From Pogostemon cablin (taxonomy: Eukaryota > Streptophyta > Magnoliopsida > Lamiales > Lamiaceae), in NCBI GenBank assembly GCA_023678885.1, contig CM043012.1, forward strand, positions 14,544,036 through 14,608,035: 64,000 nucleotides of DNA. The letters run 5' to 3'. A program made the translations under genes and the position numbers. Below the pieces are notes generated by a model, which saw only the letters and a list, made by a program, of their open reading frames with translations, was not told the DNA's origin and did not search any database. How positions within the stretch are numbered: the stretch's first letter is position 1; every line of letters begins with the position of its first letter. Shown here piece after piece: positions 32,850 through 44,240 of this stretch.

Positions 32850-34084
32850 TGAGGATTATTTCAATATTTAGGACAAGTTTCATTACTTTCCGTACATTAG
32901 AGAAATTTATACATTTGAGGTGTTTTGTCATATTTAGGTGGAAATTAAAGAGAAAAGTTGCAAAATCGAAAGTAAAGTCAAATTGGGCCAAGGAACAAGC
33001 AACTCGATCTACTCGAGCTAGCCAGCTCGGATTGAGCCAGGTCACACATTCTTCTAAAAATTACCTCGACCATACCCTGCACAACTCGACCACCCGCTCA
33101 AGCCGAGAAAAAATATCAATTTTAAGCCAAATGCAAGTTTACACTTTCTAGTGTGTGTGTGTGTGCATATTTTAATGAGAAAAAACCTAGAAGCCCAGCT
33201 TTGATCAACTTAAATTTATAAAAGGGAGCCCTAGGCACCACAAATCAAGTTTCTCTTTCATTCCTAATCCATACAACACTTCTACCCTACCATCCATTAT
33301 CATACACGTAGAAGATTGCATCACGTGTTTGGTTAATTGAGAAAGAAATTGGAGGAGATTCTACCGAGGATGAAAAAGAAGAAGGAGAATCACGCCAAAC
33401 CAAGGGTACTTCTTTTGTTTCCTTTCTACTTTATAGTATCATAAATTCATGGGTATGAACTATTCCATAGTCATGGATTTTTCTTGTAATATTATGTGCT
33501 AGCTTCCTTTTGATAGTTTTTGAATTTGAAGGTTTAATTTATGTTGAATTAATAGATATAGACATCAGTGATGATGGTTTTATAAAAGGTTTATTCCTTC
33601 ATTGAAGTTTTGATTTAGACTTTTATATTATGTTTCATATTTGATTTCAATTATATATTCATGTAATTGACCTATGGGTTATTATACATTTTATATTGGT
33701 TATGAGTTGCATGATTATATTTGTGGTCTGCTATAATTGAGGGAGATTGGCCTATATAACTTTTGATTATTAGAATTGTCAATTTTGGATACCTGATTAT
33801 CTATGCATGACATTGTGAGATATTAGGTAAAAACACCCTAGATTTAATTCTTGTGTAAGTTTGGGAATATCTGTCATGCACAAGTAATTTTTAAAGAAAA
33901 GTTGTTAGCAACATTAGTACATAGAAAGTGAATAAAAATTTATTCTCATAGTTCTTTGGTGCTTGTTTGATTGATAACGTGCATACTAAGACTTACTTGA
34001 CCTAAGTAGCTTAGTATGATTGATTATTGATATATGTGCTAAAACAGCTTGACCTGAGTGACTTAGTATAGTTTTGTGATTGCA
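32850..34084 (+). repeat. Possible LTR relic interrupted by the Copia element
   Basis: A GT repeat (about 33152-33166), GAAAAAACCTAGAAGCC and a TATA box TATAAAAGG (33217-33225) occur in the same order as a GT-rich tract, GTGAAAAGCCC and TATAAAAGG in the LTR-like arm at about 44700-44764. A GC-richer stretch with CTCGACC words lies upstream in both. This suggests a distant LTR of the same general group. Base similarity is low, so it is only a structural argument. No gene was recognised; the short Lys-rich ORF at 33371 is not convincing. Confidence 0.35.
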
Positions 34085-34089
34085 CCTAT
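34085..34089. other. Target-site duplication CCTAT (left)
   Basis: CCTAT precedes the left LTR and recurs at 42240-42244 after the right LTR. Confidence 0.88.
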
Positions 34090-35478
34090 TGTTGTCGTTC
34101 GATCGTTTGGTTAACGTGAACCGTTAGGGTACCATACGTTTCTAACAAGCAGCGGAAGCAAGTAAACAAGAAACGTATTACCTTTTACCATGGTATGTTG
34201 AAGACGATGAATTCTCGCCATCAGCCTGCGCAGTATCATCGTTTTTGATATAACTCTCTCATCCGATGTCGGATTTGAGTGATCTACGCACCAAAATGAT
34301 CCTCTCTTCCGTGGCTTTCCGTCAGTATATCACACATCTGATTTTGAGATCTGTGCGATTTTATAAAAATTGTACAGCGTGGCGGACAACAGCAGCAAAC
34401 GACCTTCCGGTCTTCTGCTGTATTCTCAAGTCCAATCTCGACGTCGTGTGGGCGACGATCCTCGAGATCTTCTCAATCTGCTGTTCACTCTCTATCTCAC
34501 GTATGTTAGGCGTAGAGAATTAGGTTTAGAATAGCTGAGATAACTTATATATGGGCTACAGTAGGGACAAAGAGGAGAAATTAGAGTTGGGCCTCCATTG
34601 GGCTTAAGTATCCAACCTTAGCCCAAAGCTTATACTTAAGTCCAATAATAATAATATATACCACTAAAATATTATTACTGCACTAGCGTTCTAATCCCAA
34701 AATTACGTTTTGGGCTCCTTATTATGAGTCCGTTAGTCTCCCCATGTTTAAGATATACAATGTCCATTAATTAATTAAGTTACTGTCAACTCCATTAATT
34801 AATATCTCATCCAAGAGTAGTACCACTCAACCTCAGTATCATGCCAGAATAAATCCACCTGCAGGGTTTACATGATAATCTTTATGAGCTCCTCAAGGGG
34901 AAATCATCAACCTATGTCGGACACGGATTCCTTCTACAATCAACAGAACACCATAGAGACAACACTACTTCCCAACTCACCGAGCACCGAGTTTGTTGAT
35001 TTAATACATGTAAATCTCACCCATTGATGAATCAAAGAAATACATACTGCCCTACGTGTCGAGGTTATTGTATAGGGATTAAGAGCACGAACATCCATAA
35101 TAACTGAGATCAAGTTCTCCTATAAGTCAGTATAAGTCGAACGATCTCAAGTGGTCCTGCTCCATACACACAAAGTGCACTAAGTGATTCTATAGCCAAG
35201 ACAAGCTAATACCAAACCACGCTACAACCTTCCCGATAGAAAGTCCCCGTCTATCTCGGTTGTGAGCATCTATTTATACTTTATAAGGGAACCGATAATA
35301 TGATCTTCCGCGTATTGTCGTACAACATATTATCTACAGTATAAAGTAAGTAGACTATTGCATCGTACATATAAATAAATTATAAGACGCAATCATTTTA
35401 TCATATGATTCTCATTTCAAATAAATTGTTATAACATTGTTCATACAAAAAACTAGACTTTTAGTATACAATCCAACA
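34090..35478 (-). repeat. Copia 3' LTR
   Basis: On the minus strand it begins TGTTGGATTGTATAC and ends CGAACGACAACA. A TATA-like TATAAATA lies near 35271-35278 (minus). An ORF-like reading at 34266-34523 is repeated in the other LTR and is not a gene. Confidence 0.88.
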
Positions 35479-35489
35479 ATCTCCCACTT
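35479..35489 (-). other. Copia polypurine tract
   Basis: AAGTGGGAGAT on the minus strand, immediately before the 3' LTR. Confidence 0.75.
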
Positions 35490-35559
35490 ATACTAAAAGA
35501 CTATGCTGTCATGTCTTCCGCCATACATCTGATTCCTACTCCCACTACATGACCATCAA

Positions 35560-36900
35560 AAGCTCTCGCCTTTAGGTTCTTGTAAATGGATTTACTAGGC
35601 CATCATCTGATGCAATCTAGGCGACAACAATCTTCCCCTCATAATACGATTTCTCATAACATGTGATACTCGCGCTCCATGTGTTTAATTGTCTTATGGG
35701 CTCGTGATTCTTTCAAGTTTGCAACTGTACCATTATCATCAAAATAAATTGGGATAACCTTGGGCAAACTTAGAAACACTTCAAAGTTCATCATGAAGTT
35801 TTTATAGTCATACAGATACTTTGGCTGTCTTATAGGCTACAATTTATCATCTTTCCATGATGGAGTCCGGAGTCTGAAATATATTTCTATATAACACTCC
35901 TCCATATTATGACTCAATTTCCTAAAATTAAACACATAACCTTCGAAGTGGATTTACTACCGTCCCTATCTGATTTGAAAAATCTGAATCTATGTAACCC
36001 CTAAGAAATAGTGAATCTGTCCGGTAAGCCCACATATAGTTTCTAGTCCTTTTCAGGTACTTTAAAATTATGTGTTACCACAGTTCAACATTCTTATTTC
36101 GAGTTACCTTGATACCTACTATTTATGCCTTCGACAAAATAAATATCCATTCTCATGCATAGCAGTCCTTAGATTAAGCTTCTTTATTAGCCGAAGCATA
36201 AGGAACCGTTTTCATCACCTTTATCTTCTTTTTGTGTCTCAAGACACATTCCCTTAGATAAATTCACATGCTAAACGAGTAAGGATCGTATCATTTTATG
36301 AAGCTTGAGACAAGCATAACATCATTTCTTGTGATCCATATTATCGTGATCAAAAGGATATATTTTGCTTTTCTTAAGTCCTTCATCTCATACTGCTTTA
36401 TCAACCATACCCATACGCCCGACAATACTCTTTCATTGTCTCCAATGAGCAATATATTATCTACGTACAGTACAAGAAATACCACCACATTTCCATCATT
36501 TTTTCAATACACAAGACACATCCGCGCATTGAATAAATCCATATTCCTGGATTTTCTCATCAAAACGGATGCTTCATAATCTAGAAGCTTGCTTTAGTCC
36601 ATCGATGGACACTTTTAAGCTTACTATCATAAGGTTCTTAGCCCCTTGCAATGAATCACTCTGGTTGCTTCACATAGATGTTTTCCTCAAGACTTCCAAT
36701 CAAGAAAGCTGTCTTGACATCTATTTGCTATCCCTCATATTTCATATGAGTAGCAACAGATAAAAGAGTCCGGATCAACATAAGCATAGCTATCGGCGAA
36801 TTGATTTCCTCATAATTGAACCATTTCTTTCTGAGTATACATTTTCGCAACAAGCTTTGATTTCAAGGTTTTCACCTTACGGTATGATCCTCTTTTATTT
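35560..36900 (-). pseudogene. Copia reverse transcriptase and RNase H relic
   Basis: Minus-strand reading recovers Copia pol blocks in the right order. About 36900-36660 has SKLVAKMYTQKE and a DVKTAFL/EENIYVKQPE-like block. About 36610-36500 has DGLKQASR and RFDEKIQEYGFIQ. At 36488-36291 the catalytic region reads FLVLYVDNILLIGDNE, where the family has YVDD, so the second catalytic Asp is Asn. EMKDLRKAKYIL follows. About 35750-35570 is RNase H-like (IPIYFDDNGTVANLKE, then KHMEREYH). Stops and frame changes are frequent, so no enzyme can be made. Short plus-strand ORFs here are shadows. Confidence 0.8.
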
Positions 36901-38600
36901 CGTATGACCACTTTCAATGGCTTTCACACCATCCGTGATTCTACAAGCATCCAGATCTTATTTAGAATTCATCGATTCTATTTCAGAAATCATTGCTCTT
37001 TGCTAAGATTTTGCATTTTGATCTTGTAGTGCTTCGTCGTATTCGTGGATCAACTCCATGTTTACTAGGGATCAAGTCTCACGGCTCTCCCAAAATATAT
37101 TCTTACGGGTTATCAAACAACCCTCCCACTACGATAAGGCACTATACTCAATTGTGTATCAGATGTGACACGCGTTGCAGTTTACCTTGTGGTATTTCCT
37201 CTTGTACTCTTGTTACTAATACTTTGTGTTTTCCCTCTCACTTCCTTTAGAACAATTTATACATGAGTTTGTGATTTATTACATAGTCCTTTTCAAAATC
37301 TAGTGTTTGTGTTAACAATCACACTTCGATCTTTTAGACTTAATAAATCATCACCCTTCATTTTTTTAGGATATCCCACAAATAGACAAACGTTATACGA
37401 ATTACTGTTTCTAGGGCATATCCATAAAATGAATTTAATAATTGCAAATAACTCATCATTTATCTAACCATTTTTGTAAGAGTCTTTCTCTTATTAGGAT
37501 TAGAAGATGCGTTATTAATTATTATTTGTTGCATCCGTGGGATAAACATGATTTAAGAGTGTTCAAATTGTCCATCAACAGATTATAGCTCCATCTTTCA
37601 TCACTATGACCATGTCATTTAAATGAAATGGAGTATTCATCCATAAATGCATATAAACTGAAATGAAATTCTTTCTATGAAAACATACGTAAAGATAATT
37701 TCTCAAAATCAAACGTTTATTTATATCGTTAGATAAATAAACAACTCCCACTGCAACAATCACTACTCTCGTAGTAGTATCCATGTATATTAATAATCTC
37801 ATCATCACTTAGTTGCACACTTTTAGTGATTCCGGCATCTACACACTACGTGTCAGTAAATGCTATCACTAATCATGCTTCAACGACTAGTGAATAAGTT
37901 ATTCACCTTGTTCACATCTTGATGAAATTGGATTTTCTTTGCCATATGTTTTGTCAGAAGTTCTCCACCATATACAACCTCTTGTATTTCAGGTAGAACT
38001 TGCTCAAAACACCTAGGCAAACTACGAAAAATTAAATTGATCTTGGTTTCCCTTCAATATCTACTCCGAGCATTTCCAATTCATTCATCAATTCAATCAT
38101 GACCTCCCGCCTATCTAACTAACTCAAGTATCTGAAGAGTCGAATGAGACCATCATATTTCTATGAACCTCTCAACTCTTCACTAGAGACTTTAAAAGGC
38201 ATCATGAGACATCCTTAGTGAGAACACATTTTTATTTTCCTAAGCAGTAAAGTACGAAACCAAGATTCTTTTCTAATCATCTAATTTTGGACTAGTAAAT
38301 ATGTTTCTTTTAGTAAGCAATAAGTAAAATGAAACCATTTGAAATTGCAGAGAATCATAAACAAATACACCGATAAAATCTTCGAATTTATCCATTTATA
38401 TTGAGTCCCTCAAAATAATATAAAATAAAAATTCACCGACATCTCAAGCACCGTGAGTCTGCAAGCCATGATAGTGTGGACGTTTACAAACCCGAACATT
38501 TATAAGAGTAAGTTTTATCTATTAATTTCATTTGTCAACCTAATCTCATGACAAAATAATTAATAGTCGGTTCCTCTTTAGCCATCCAAATAAAAGCAGT
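36901..38600 (-). pseudogene. Copia internal region, presumed integrase and gag remains
   Basis: Its position inside the element predicts integrase, protease and gag, but the sequence is too decayed to read domains with confidence. Only short frames survive. Confidence 0.45.
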
Positions 38601-38699
38601 GACTCCAATGGGGAGGATACTTATTATTTGCACCTAAGTGTACACCATTATTTGACCCCAAGTCCGCGGCCCAAGCTTATGTGCCTTACAGATAGAGAA

Positions 38700-38930
38700 G
38701 TACACACGCGCTCGGATAACTTCATACAATCATCAATTATAAGTTTATTCCAGTGAACCGTACATAAACTCATCCGATGGGGAGGAAGGTCTATGCCAAC
38801 ATGTAAGTTCATGTGCATCACATTACAAAAAATAATTATTTAATAAAGTCTGTACCAGTGATCCAGGAATAAACTCATCCGATGGGGAGGAAGGTCTATG
38901 CCAGCACGCAAGTTTACTCACATAATTTAC
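38700..38930. repeat. About 105-bp tandem duplication inside the Copia element
   Basis: CTCATCCGATGGGGAGGAAGG followed by TCTATGCCA occurs at about 38769 and again at about 38874. The flanking words AGTTTATTCCAGTGA and GTACCAGTGATCC are related. A weaker third copy may lie near 38610. Confidence 0.6.
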
Positions 38931-39189
38931 AAACCAATAATGGAGGCCGTGGGGATTTAATTACTAATCCCCTCTCCCACTTAGTTATTTTTATCACTGA
39001 GAGTTTTTACATGCATATAATATTTAAAAATAAAATACGCAACTTAGCATGCTCCTATTACGGCAAATAAGGTAGTAAATCAAGGAGAACATGCATAAAT
39101 ATATAACAATAATCAAATAATTAAATCAATTATTAACAGTTATATAACAGCGGATTCGATTGTTCACCACCAAGAACGAATGCAGGAAA

Positions 39190-40790
39190 CACAGACGTGG
39201 ATCGACCTAATCTGAAAATTGGAAGCCGGTCTTCACAAATTTTCCTCCAGATTCCTTGCCCGCGACCTGCTCCACCGCATTCCCGACGCGTTCATGCCCA
39301 TTCGCTCTGCCTACTCGCCCTTAAGCTTGAACCGAGTTGTGTCTCATGCCACCAGCTCGACACGAGCTTGGCACCACACTCGGCCATCCATATGCCTTTC
39401 CAACAGCCCGCCAACATGAGCAGCCCCATGCGCAACACGCTTGCCGCAAAGCTCAGCCTCCCGCACAACTACTGCTCTACCACACGCCTACCTGAAGCTC
39501 GACACGAGCAGCGGCTGTATGCTAGCAAGCCCGCCAGCGCGCAAGCTTGGCTGCCGTCGTGTGGCCTCGCTGCCCACCCGTGCGCCCAGCAGTAGAAAAC
39601 CGTGCGCCAAGCCTCCAAAAGCTTCTCACATGCCAGCAACCGCGCGCCACATAAGGCCTAGCCGTATATGGCTCCAGCCACCCTGTCTAGCCAGCTGAGC
39701 AAAGCTAACCCAACGCCTGGTTAGTGCCATGTGGCTTTCCGACGGGCACGCAAAGCACCAGTCAACCACACGGGTGGCGTTGCTGGCCATCCATGCACCC
39801 AGCACGCCATCGCCACCGCTCGCCATACTGATGCATACACCAGCACGTTGGTCACCAAGCATAAAATGTGCACCATGCTCGACAAGCCACCTGGCAGGAG
39901 CCATGTCTCACCTATCTGCGCACAAGGTCACCCGGTGTCTGCTCTAGCGCTTGGCTTCGCACTCGCAAGTTCACCAACAAGCACGACGCGACTGTCGCAA
40001 GCAATTCAGCAAGACTTGCTCGGTAAAATAGTCGACCCGATCGAAAACTGTGAGACCCGATCGAAACTGGTTGGAGACTCACTCGAAATAAGGATTTGAC
40101 GCACCCCAGCCTTCAACAGCCCTAATCGTCATCACCACCGATCGTCAGCCTTGCCTTACATGATTGCCACCAGCAAACCTCGCACGCCTACCTGCCGGGC
40201 GGTGTGCCCGGAAATCCCGCTATACTGGTCACAGCCGAGCGTGTAATCCAGTGTCACCGTGCCACACACCTGATTGTCGCCCAACAAAGCCTCAACACCA
40301 GCCTTTAGTAAACTCGACCCGGCCACAAAGGAGACTCGTTTGGAACACTTGTGAACTTGACCGGAACATGAGTTTGACTCGTCTAGAAGGCCACCCACCA
40401 TCCAGTTCCACCATCCGCCAGCGCTCGTACGCCAATCATCCTTCACATGGTAACATGCCTGAAGAGTTCTGCTACACACGGCATCGCGCACAACTGTGAG
40501 CCTGATGCATGCCTTCTTTCGCACGTCAACGTACGTCGGCACCTTCTCGCATGGCTTCACACACGACTGCTGCTCGTCTCCGTGTAGCCTTGTCACTTTG
40601 TTCACTGCAGGCTCCTATTGCCGTGTGCCAATCAGCAACGTATCCCACACGCAATACTCTGCGCCTGCTAACAGCCTCCGTGCAACCCTTCAGCCTTGCG
40701 GTGCTCTTGGCCCACTTCCAGTTTTCGTGTTCCACCATTCGATAGATAGGGTATACAACAAGATACATAATATCCTAAAACCCTAATCCA
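39190..40790 (-). other. GC-rich leader of the Copia family
   Basis: About 1.6 kb of markedly GC-richer DNA lies between the primer-binding site and the coding part, in sharp contrast with the AT-rich surroundings. It contains recurrent CTCGACACGAGC and GCACACGG-type words. The short ORFs (for example 39197-39595, 40156-40605) overlap each other on both strands and show no domain, so they are probably chance frames in GC-rich sequence. A second family copy at 62.7-63.8 kb has a leader of the same kind at the same place. Confidence 0.65.
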
Positions 40791-40843
40791 AATATGGCAC
40801 ACAAACCCTAGCCTAACGTTTCATGCTTCACCACAAAACCGAA

Positions 40844-40855
40844 GCTCTGATACCA
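40844..40855 (-). other. Copia primer-binding site (initiator tRNA-Met type)
   Basis: TGGTATCAGAGC on the minus strand, two bases inside the 5' LTR. It fixes the element's orientation. Confidence 0.9.
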
Positions 40856-40857
40856 AT

Positions 40858-42239
40858 TATTGGCGTTCGTTTGGTTAACGAGAACCGTTAGGGTACCATA
40901 CATTTCTAACAAGCAGCGAAAGCAAGTAAACAAGACACATATTACCTTTCACAAGGGTATCTTGAAGACGATGAATTCTCGCCACCAACCTGTGCAGCAT
41001 CACCATTTTTGGCATAACTCTCTCATCCGATGTTGGACTTGAGTGATCTATGCACCAAAATGATCATCTCTTCCGTGTCTTTCTATCAGTATATCACACG
41101 TCCGATTCCGAGGTCTGTGAGACTTTATAAAAATTATACAAAGTGGCGGACAGCAGCAATAAACGATCTTCCGGTCTTCTGCTGTATTCCCAAGTCCAAT
41201 CTCGACGTCGTGTGGGCGACGATCCTCGAGATCTTCTCAATTTTCTATTCACTCACTATCTCATGTATGTTAGGCGTAGAGAATTAGGTTTAGAACAGCT
41301 GAGATGACTTATATATGGGCTATAGCAGGGACCAGGAGGTGAAATTAGAGTTGGGTCTCCATTGAGCTTAAGTATCCAAGCTTAGCCCAAAACTTATACT
41401 TAAGTCCAATAATAATAATATATACCACTAAAATATTATTACTGCACTACCGTTCTAATCCCAAAATTACATTTTTGGCTTCTTCTTATTATGAGCCCGT
41501 TAGTCTTCCCATGTTTAAGATATACAATGTCAATTAATTAATTAAGTTACTGACAACTCCATTAATTAATATCTCATCCAAGAGTAGTACCACTCAACCT
41601 CATTATCATGCCAGAATAAATCCACCTGCAGGGTTTACATGATAATCCTTATGAGCTCCTCAAGGGGAAATCATCAACCTATGACGGACACGGATTCCTT
41701 CTACAATCAACAGCACACTACAGAGACAACACTACTTCCCAACTCACCGAGTTTGTTGATTTACTACATGTAAATCTCACCCATTGATGAATCAAAGAAA
41801 TACATACTGCCCTACGTGTCGAGGTTATTGTATAGGGATTAAGAGCACGAACATCCATAATAACTGAGATCAAGTTCTCCTATAAGTCAGTATAAGTCGA
41901 ACGATCTCAAGTTGTCCTGTTCAATACACACAAAGTGCACTAATGTGATTCTATAGCCAAGACAAGCTAATACAAAACCACACTACAACCATCCCGATAG
42001 AGAGTCCCCGTCTATCTCGGTTGTGAGCATCTATTTATACTTTATAAAGAAATCGATAATATGATCTTCCGCGTGTTGTCACACAACATATTATCTACAG
42101 TATAAAGTAAGTGGACTATTGCATCGTACATATAAATAAATTATAAGATGCAATCATTTGATCATATGATTCTTATTTCAAATAAATTGTTATAACATTG
42201 TTCATATAAAAAGCTAGACTTTTAGTATACAATCCAACA
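40858..42239 (-). repeat. Copia 5' LTR
   Basis: Aligns along its whole length with the 3' LTR at 34090-35478. Its inner end reads CGCCAATA where the other LTR has CGACAACA. It is followed on the plus strand by CCTAT. Confidence 0.88.
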
Positions 42240-42244
42240 CCTAT

Positions 42245-42431
42245 GATGTCTGCATGATCTTATTTACTTGTATAGCGAATTTAATCTAACGGAGTAAAAC
42301 TAGATTGCTCTAAAACTGTCTGTTCTTCTCTTTTCAAATACTTGGTTTATTACTTTTTATGATAGAAGTCAACACCTAAGTCACTACATAGCATAAAGGA
42401 CACCAAGGCTGAGGTCTACCAAGGTGGTCCC
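42245..42431. other. Spacer between the Copia element and an LTR-like repeat
   Basis: The continuation of the DNA interrupted by the Copia element. No gene seen. Confidence 0.4.
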
Positions 42432-43690
42432 TGATGGACATTTTCTCAACACACAATTAATCCCCAAGTATGAAGGATGTGATTGCAACTTAGATAAGCG
42501 ACCAAGTTATATTTATCAAAATAAAAGGACGGTTTATTATCAATTTATTATTATCTAATTAAGAGAAACTATTATTGGGCAATTTGAGAGGAGAGTAGCT
42601 ATTAATCTAATAAACAAATAATTAAATAACAAATAAAATAGAGACAGCAGAGATAAACGAGAGTTGACAAATGAGAAGATAGGTAGCTCTTCGGGCCATC
42701 CAATTTCACTAATTAATCTCCCTTCCGTATATCAATGTTCGACTCTGCCTTGTGGATTATGAACGCATCACTAAGACATGTAAATCTACTCTATAGACAC
42801 AAGCAGATAATCGTGTAATACATGTGAATCACCTTGGAGCAAGAATATAATTATACCCCCCTTTCTAGGTACTATCAGTATCAATTATTTCTCGTGCACT
42901 AAGTACTCTAACCCGATTTGATCTCCCTTTATAGGTACTATATAATTATACTCTTTATCCTACTTACTAACCCGAGTTCAATTCAATTAATAAGTATTTA
43001 TATAAGATAGTTCTAATGAAGCTTCGTAGACCCCTAACTTAGAATTATAACATAGAATACTGCTCAGCAGTGAACACACTCAATTAATAATCAAGATATT
43101 CAGACTCTATATAACAGTTAATGATGCAGAAAACAACTTTGAGTATGAATTAATAAAGCATTGTTTATATAAAATAAATTCACAAGTAGTGTTGTATGGA
43201 GTATACACACAGAAGTTCAATTAACTAGATGAAAACCTTCACAACCCTAGAACTACCAAAGTGGTTCTAGCCCATGACGCTTCGAAGAACCTTCATGGTG
43301 TTTGGATAGATCTTACCCATAGTCTTGAAAATTACAAGAAAGATTAAGTTGCGAAGTACACAGATGTGGGCCCCATCGCTTCTCATTCCATCTTGAATCT
43401 TCCCTGTTTATACTTGTAGAACTCTCCTTACGGACCTTTACTAGGCTTTTCTTGGAAAATACGCTAATTCACGTACAAGAGGGTCGGAATTACCAAAAAT
43501 AGGCGCGCGTGTCCCCGCTCGATCAAAACTGGCGAGGTCGAGCGGACTCCGTCCAGGTCGAACGACCTTCCTATTCGCTGAAACTCTATACAGACATCCG
43601 CTCGACCAACTTCAACCTCGCTTGACCAACATGTGTTGGTCGAGCGGCTCCTCCTGAGGTTGAGCGATGTCTATGTCTTCGTCACGATTA
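42432..43690 (-). repeat. LTR-like repeat, diverged third copy of the palindrome-arm family
   Basis: From TGATGGACATTTTCTCAACA it runs parallel to the right palindrome arm (TGATGAGTGTTTTCTCAATA at 45969). Shared words in order include CAATTAATC, GCGACCAAG, TGATCTCCCTTTATAGGTA, CACTCAATTAATAATCAAG and GGTTCTAGCCCATGA. It diverges after about 43330; the remainder has repeated CGCTCGACC/GGTCGAGCG words. No ORF of note. Confidence 0.6.
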
Positions 43691-44240
43691 AAATCCTTTA
43701 AAACCTATAATCATACAACTACATGTTACTAACCAAAACGTTATACTATGATTAAATCCAAATCGTACGAGGGTAGAAGAACAAGGAAATAAGGTTAGAA
43801 CTTTTTAAATCGATGGAAGTAGAGATAAAAAGGAGAAGAAAAAAGAGGAGAGAATTGTTACTCACCTCTTTGTGCAGCCGCGTGATAAGAAAACTATAAG
43901 TGGTGTTTAAGAATTAAAAAAAAGATTGATTTTATGCTTAAACAGCTGAACTAAAACTCCAAAAAAATTAACGCATAAGATTTGTCAAACTTTCCTTAGT
44001 AAGGAGAGTAAATTTAGGATTGATTGTAGGGATATATCTCCTTTGCAGAATAGATAAAATAATTTAATTTCTTGGACATGAAGAGATTTTCTTAAATAAG
44101 GGAAGTGTATAAAAACTGATTTCTCTTCTTCATACACGCGGTTTGGCAAGCAAATAATTGGGCTGAATTATGTTTTATGCTTGTGTTGGGCCACTAAGAG
44201 TTGAGCCACAAATAAATGTCACATGTAAAATTTTACAGGA
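43691..44240. other. Spacer before the palindrome
   Basis: AG-rich and AT-rich sequence with no recognised gene. Confidence 0.4.

Larger units (their letters stand above)
34090..42239 (-). mobile_element. Ty1/Copia LTR retrotransposon, full-length but decayed
   Basis: Read on the minus strand: 5' LTR 42239-40858, primer-binding site 40855-40844, GC-rich leader of about 1.6 kb (40790-39190), degraded gag-pol, polypurine tract 35489-35479, and 3' LTR 35478-34090. A 5-bp CCTAT duplication flanks it. RT and RNase H remains are of Copia type. No long ORF survives. The two LTRs clearly match but differ by many substitutions and small indels, so the insertion is old. Confidence 0.88.

Noticed and set aside
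33371..33420. Lys-rich coding start with a possible splice donor
   Set aside because: The short Lys-rich run and the following sequence do not extend into a protein. The context resembles an LTR leader.
34266..34523. 85-codon ORF repeated at 41030-41287
   Set aside because: It lies inside both Copia LTRs, antisense to the element, so it is repeated with the LTR and not a gene.
39197..40786. Many overlapping ORFs on both strands in the GC-rich Copia leader
   Set aside because: They overlap in several frames, show no domain and are not shared with the other leader copy. They are expected from GC-rich DNA with few stop codons.
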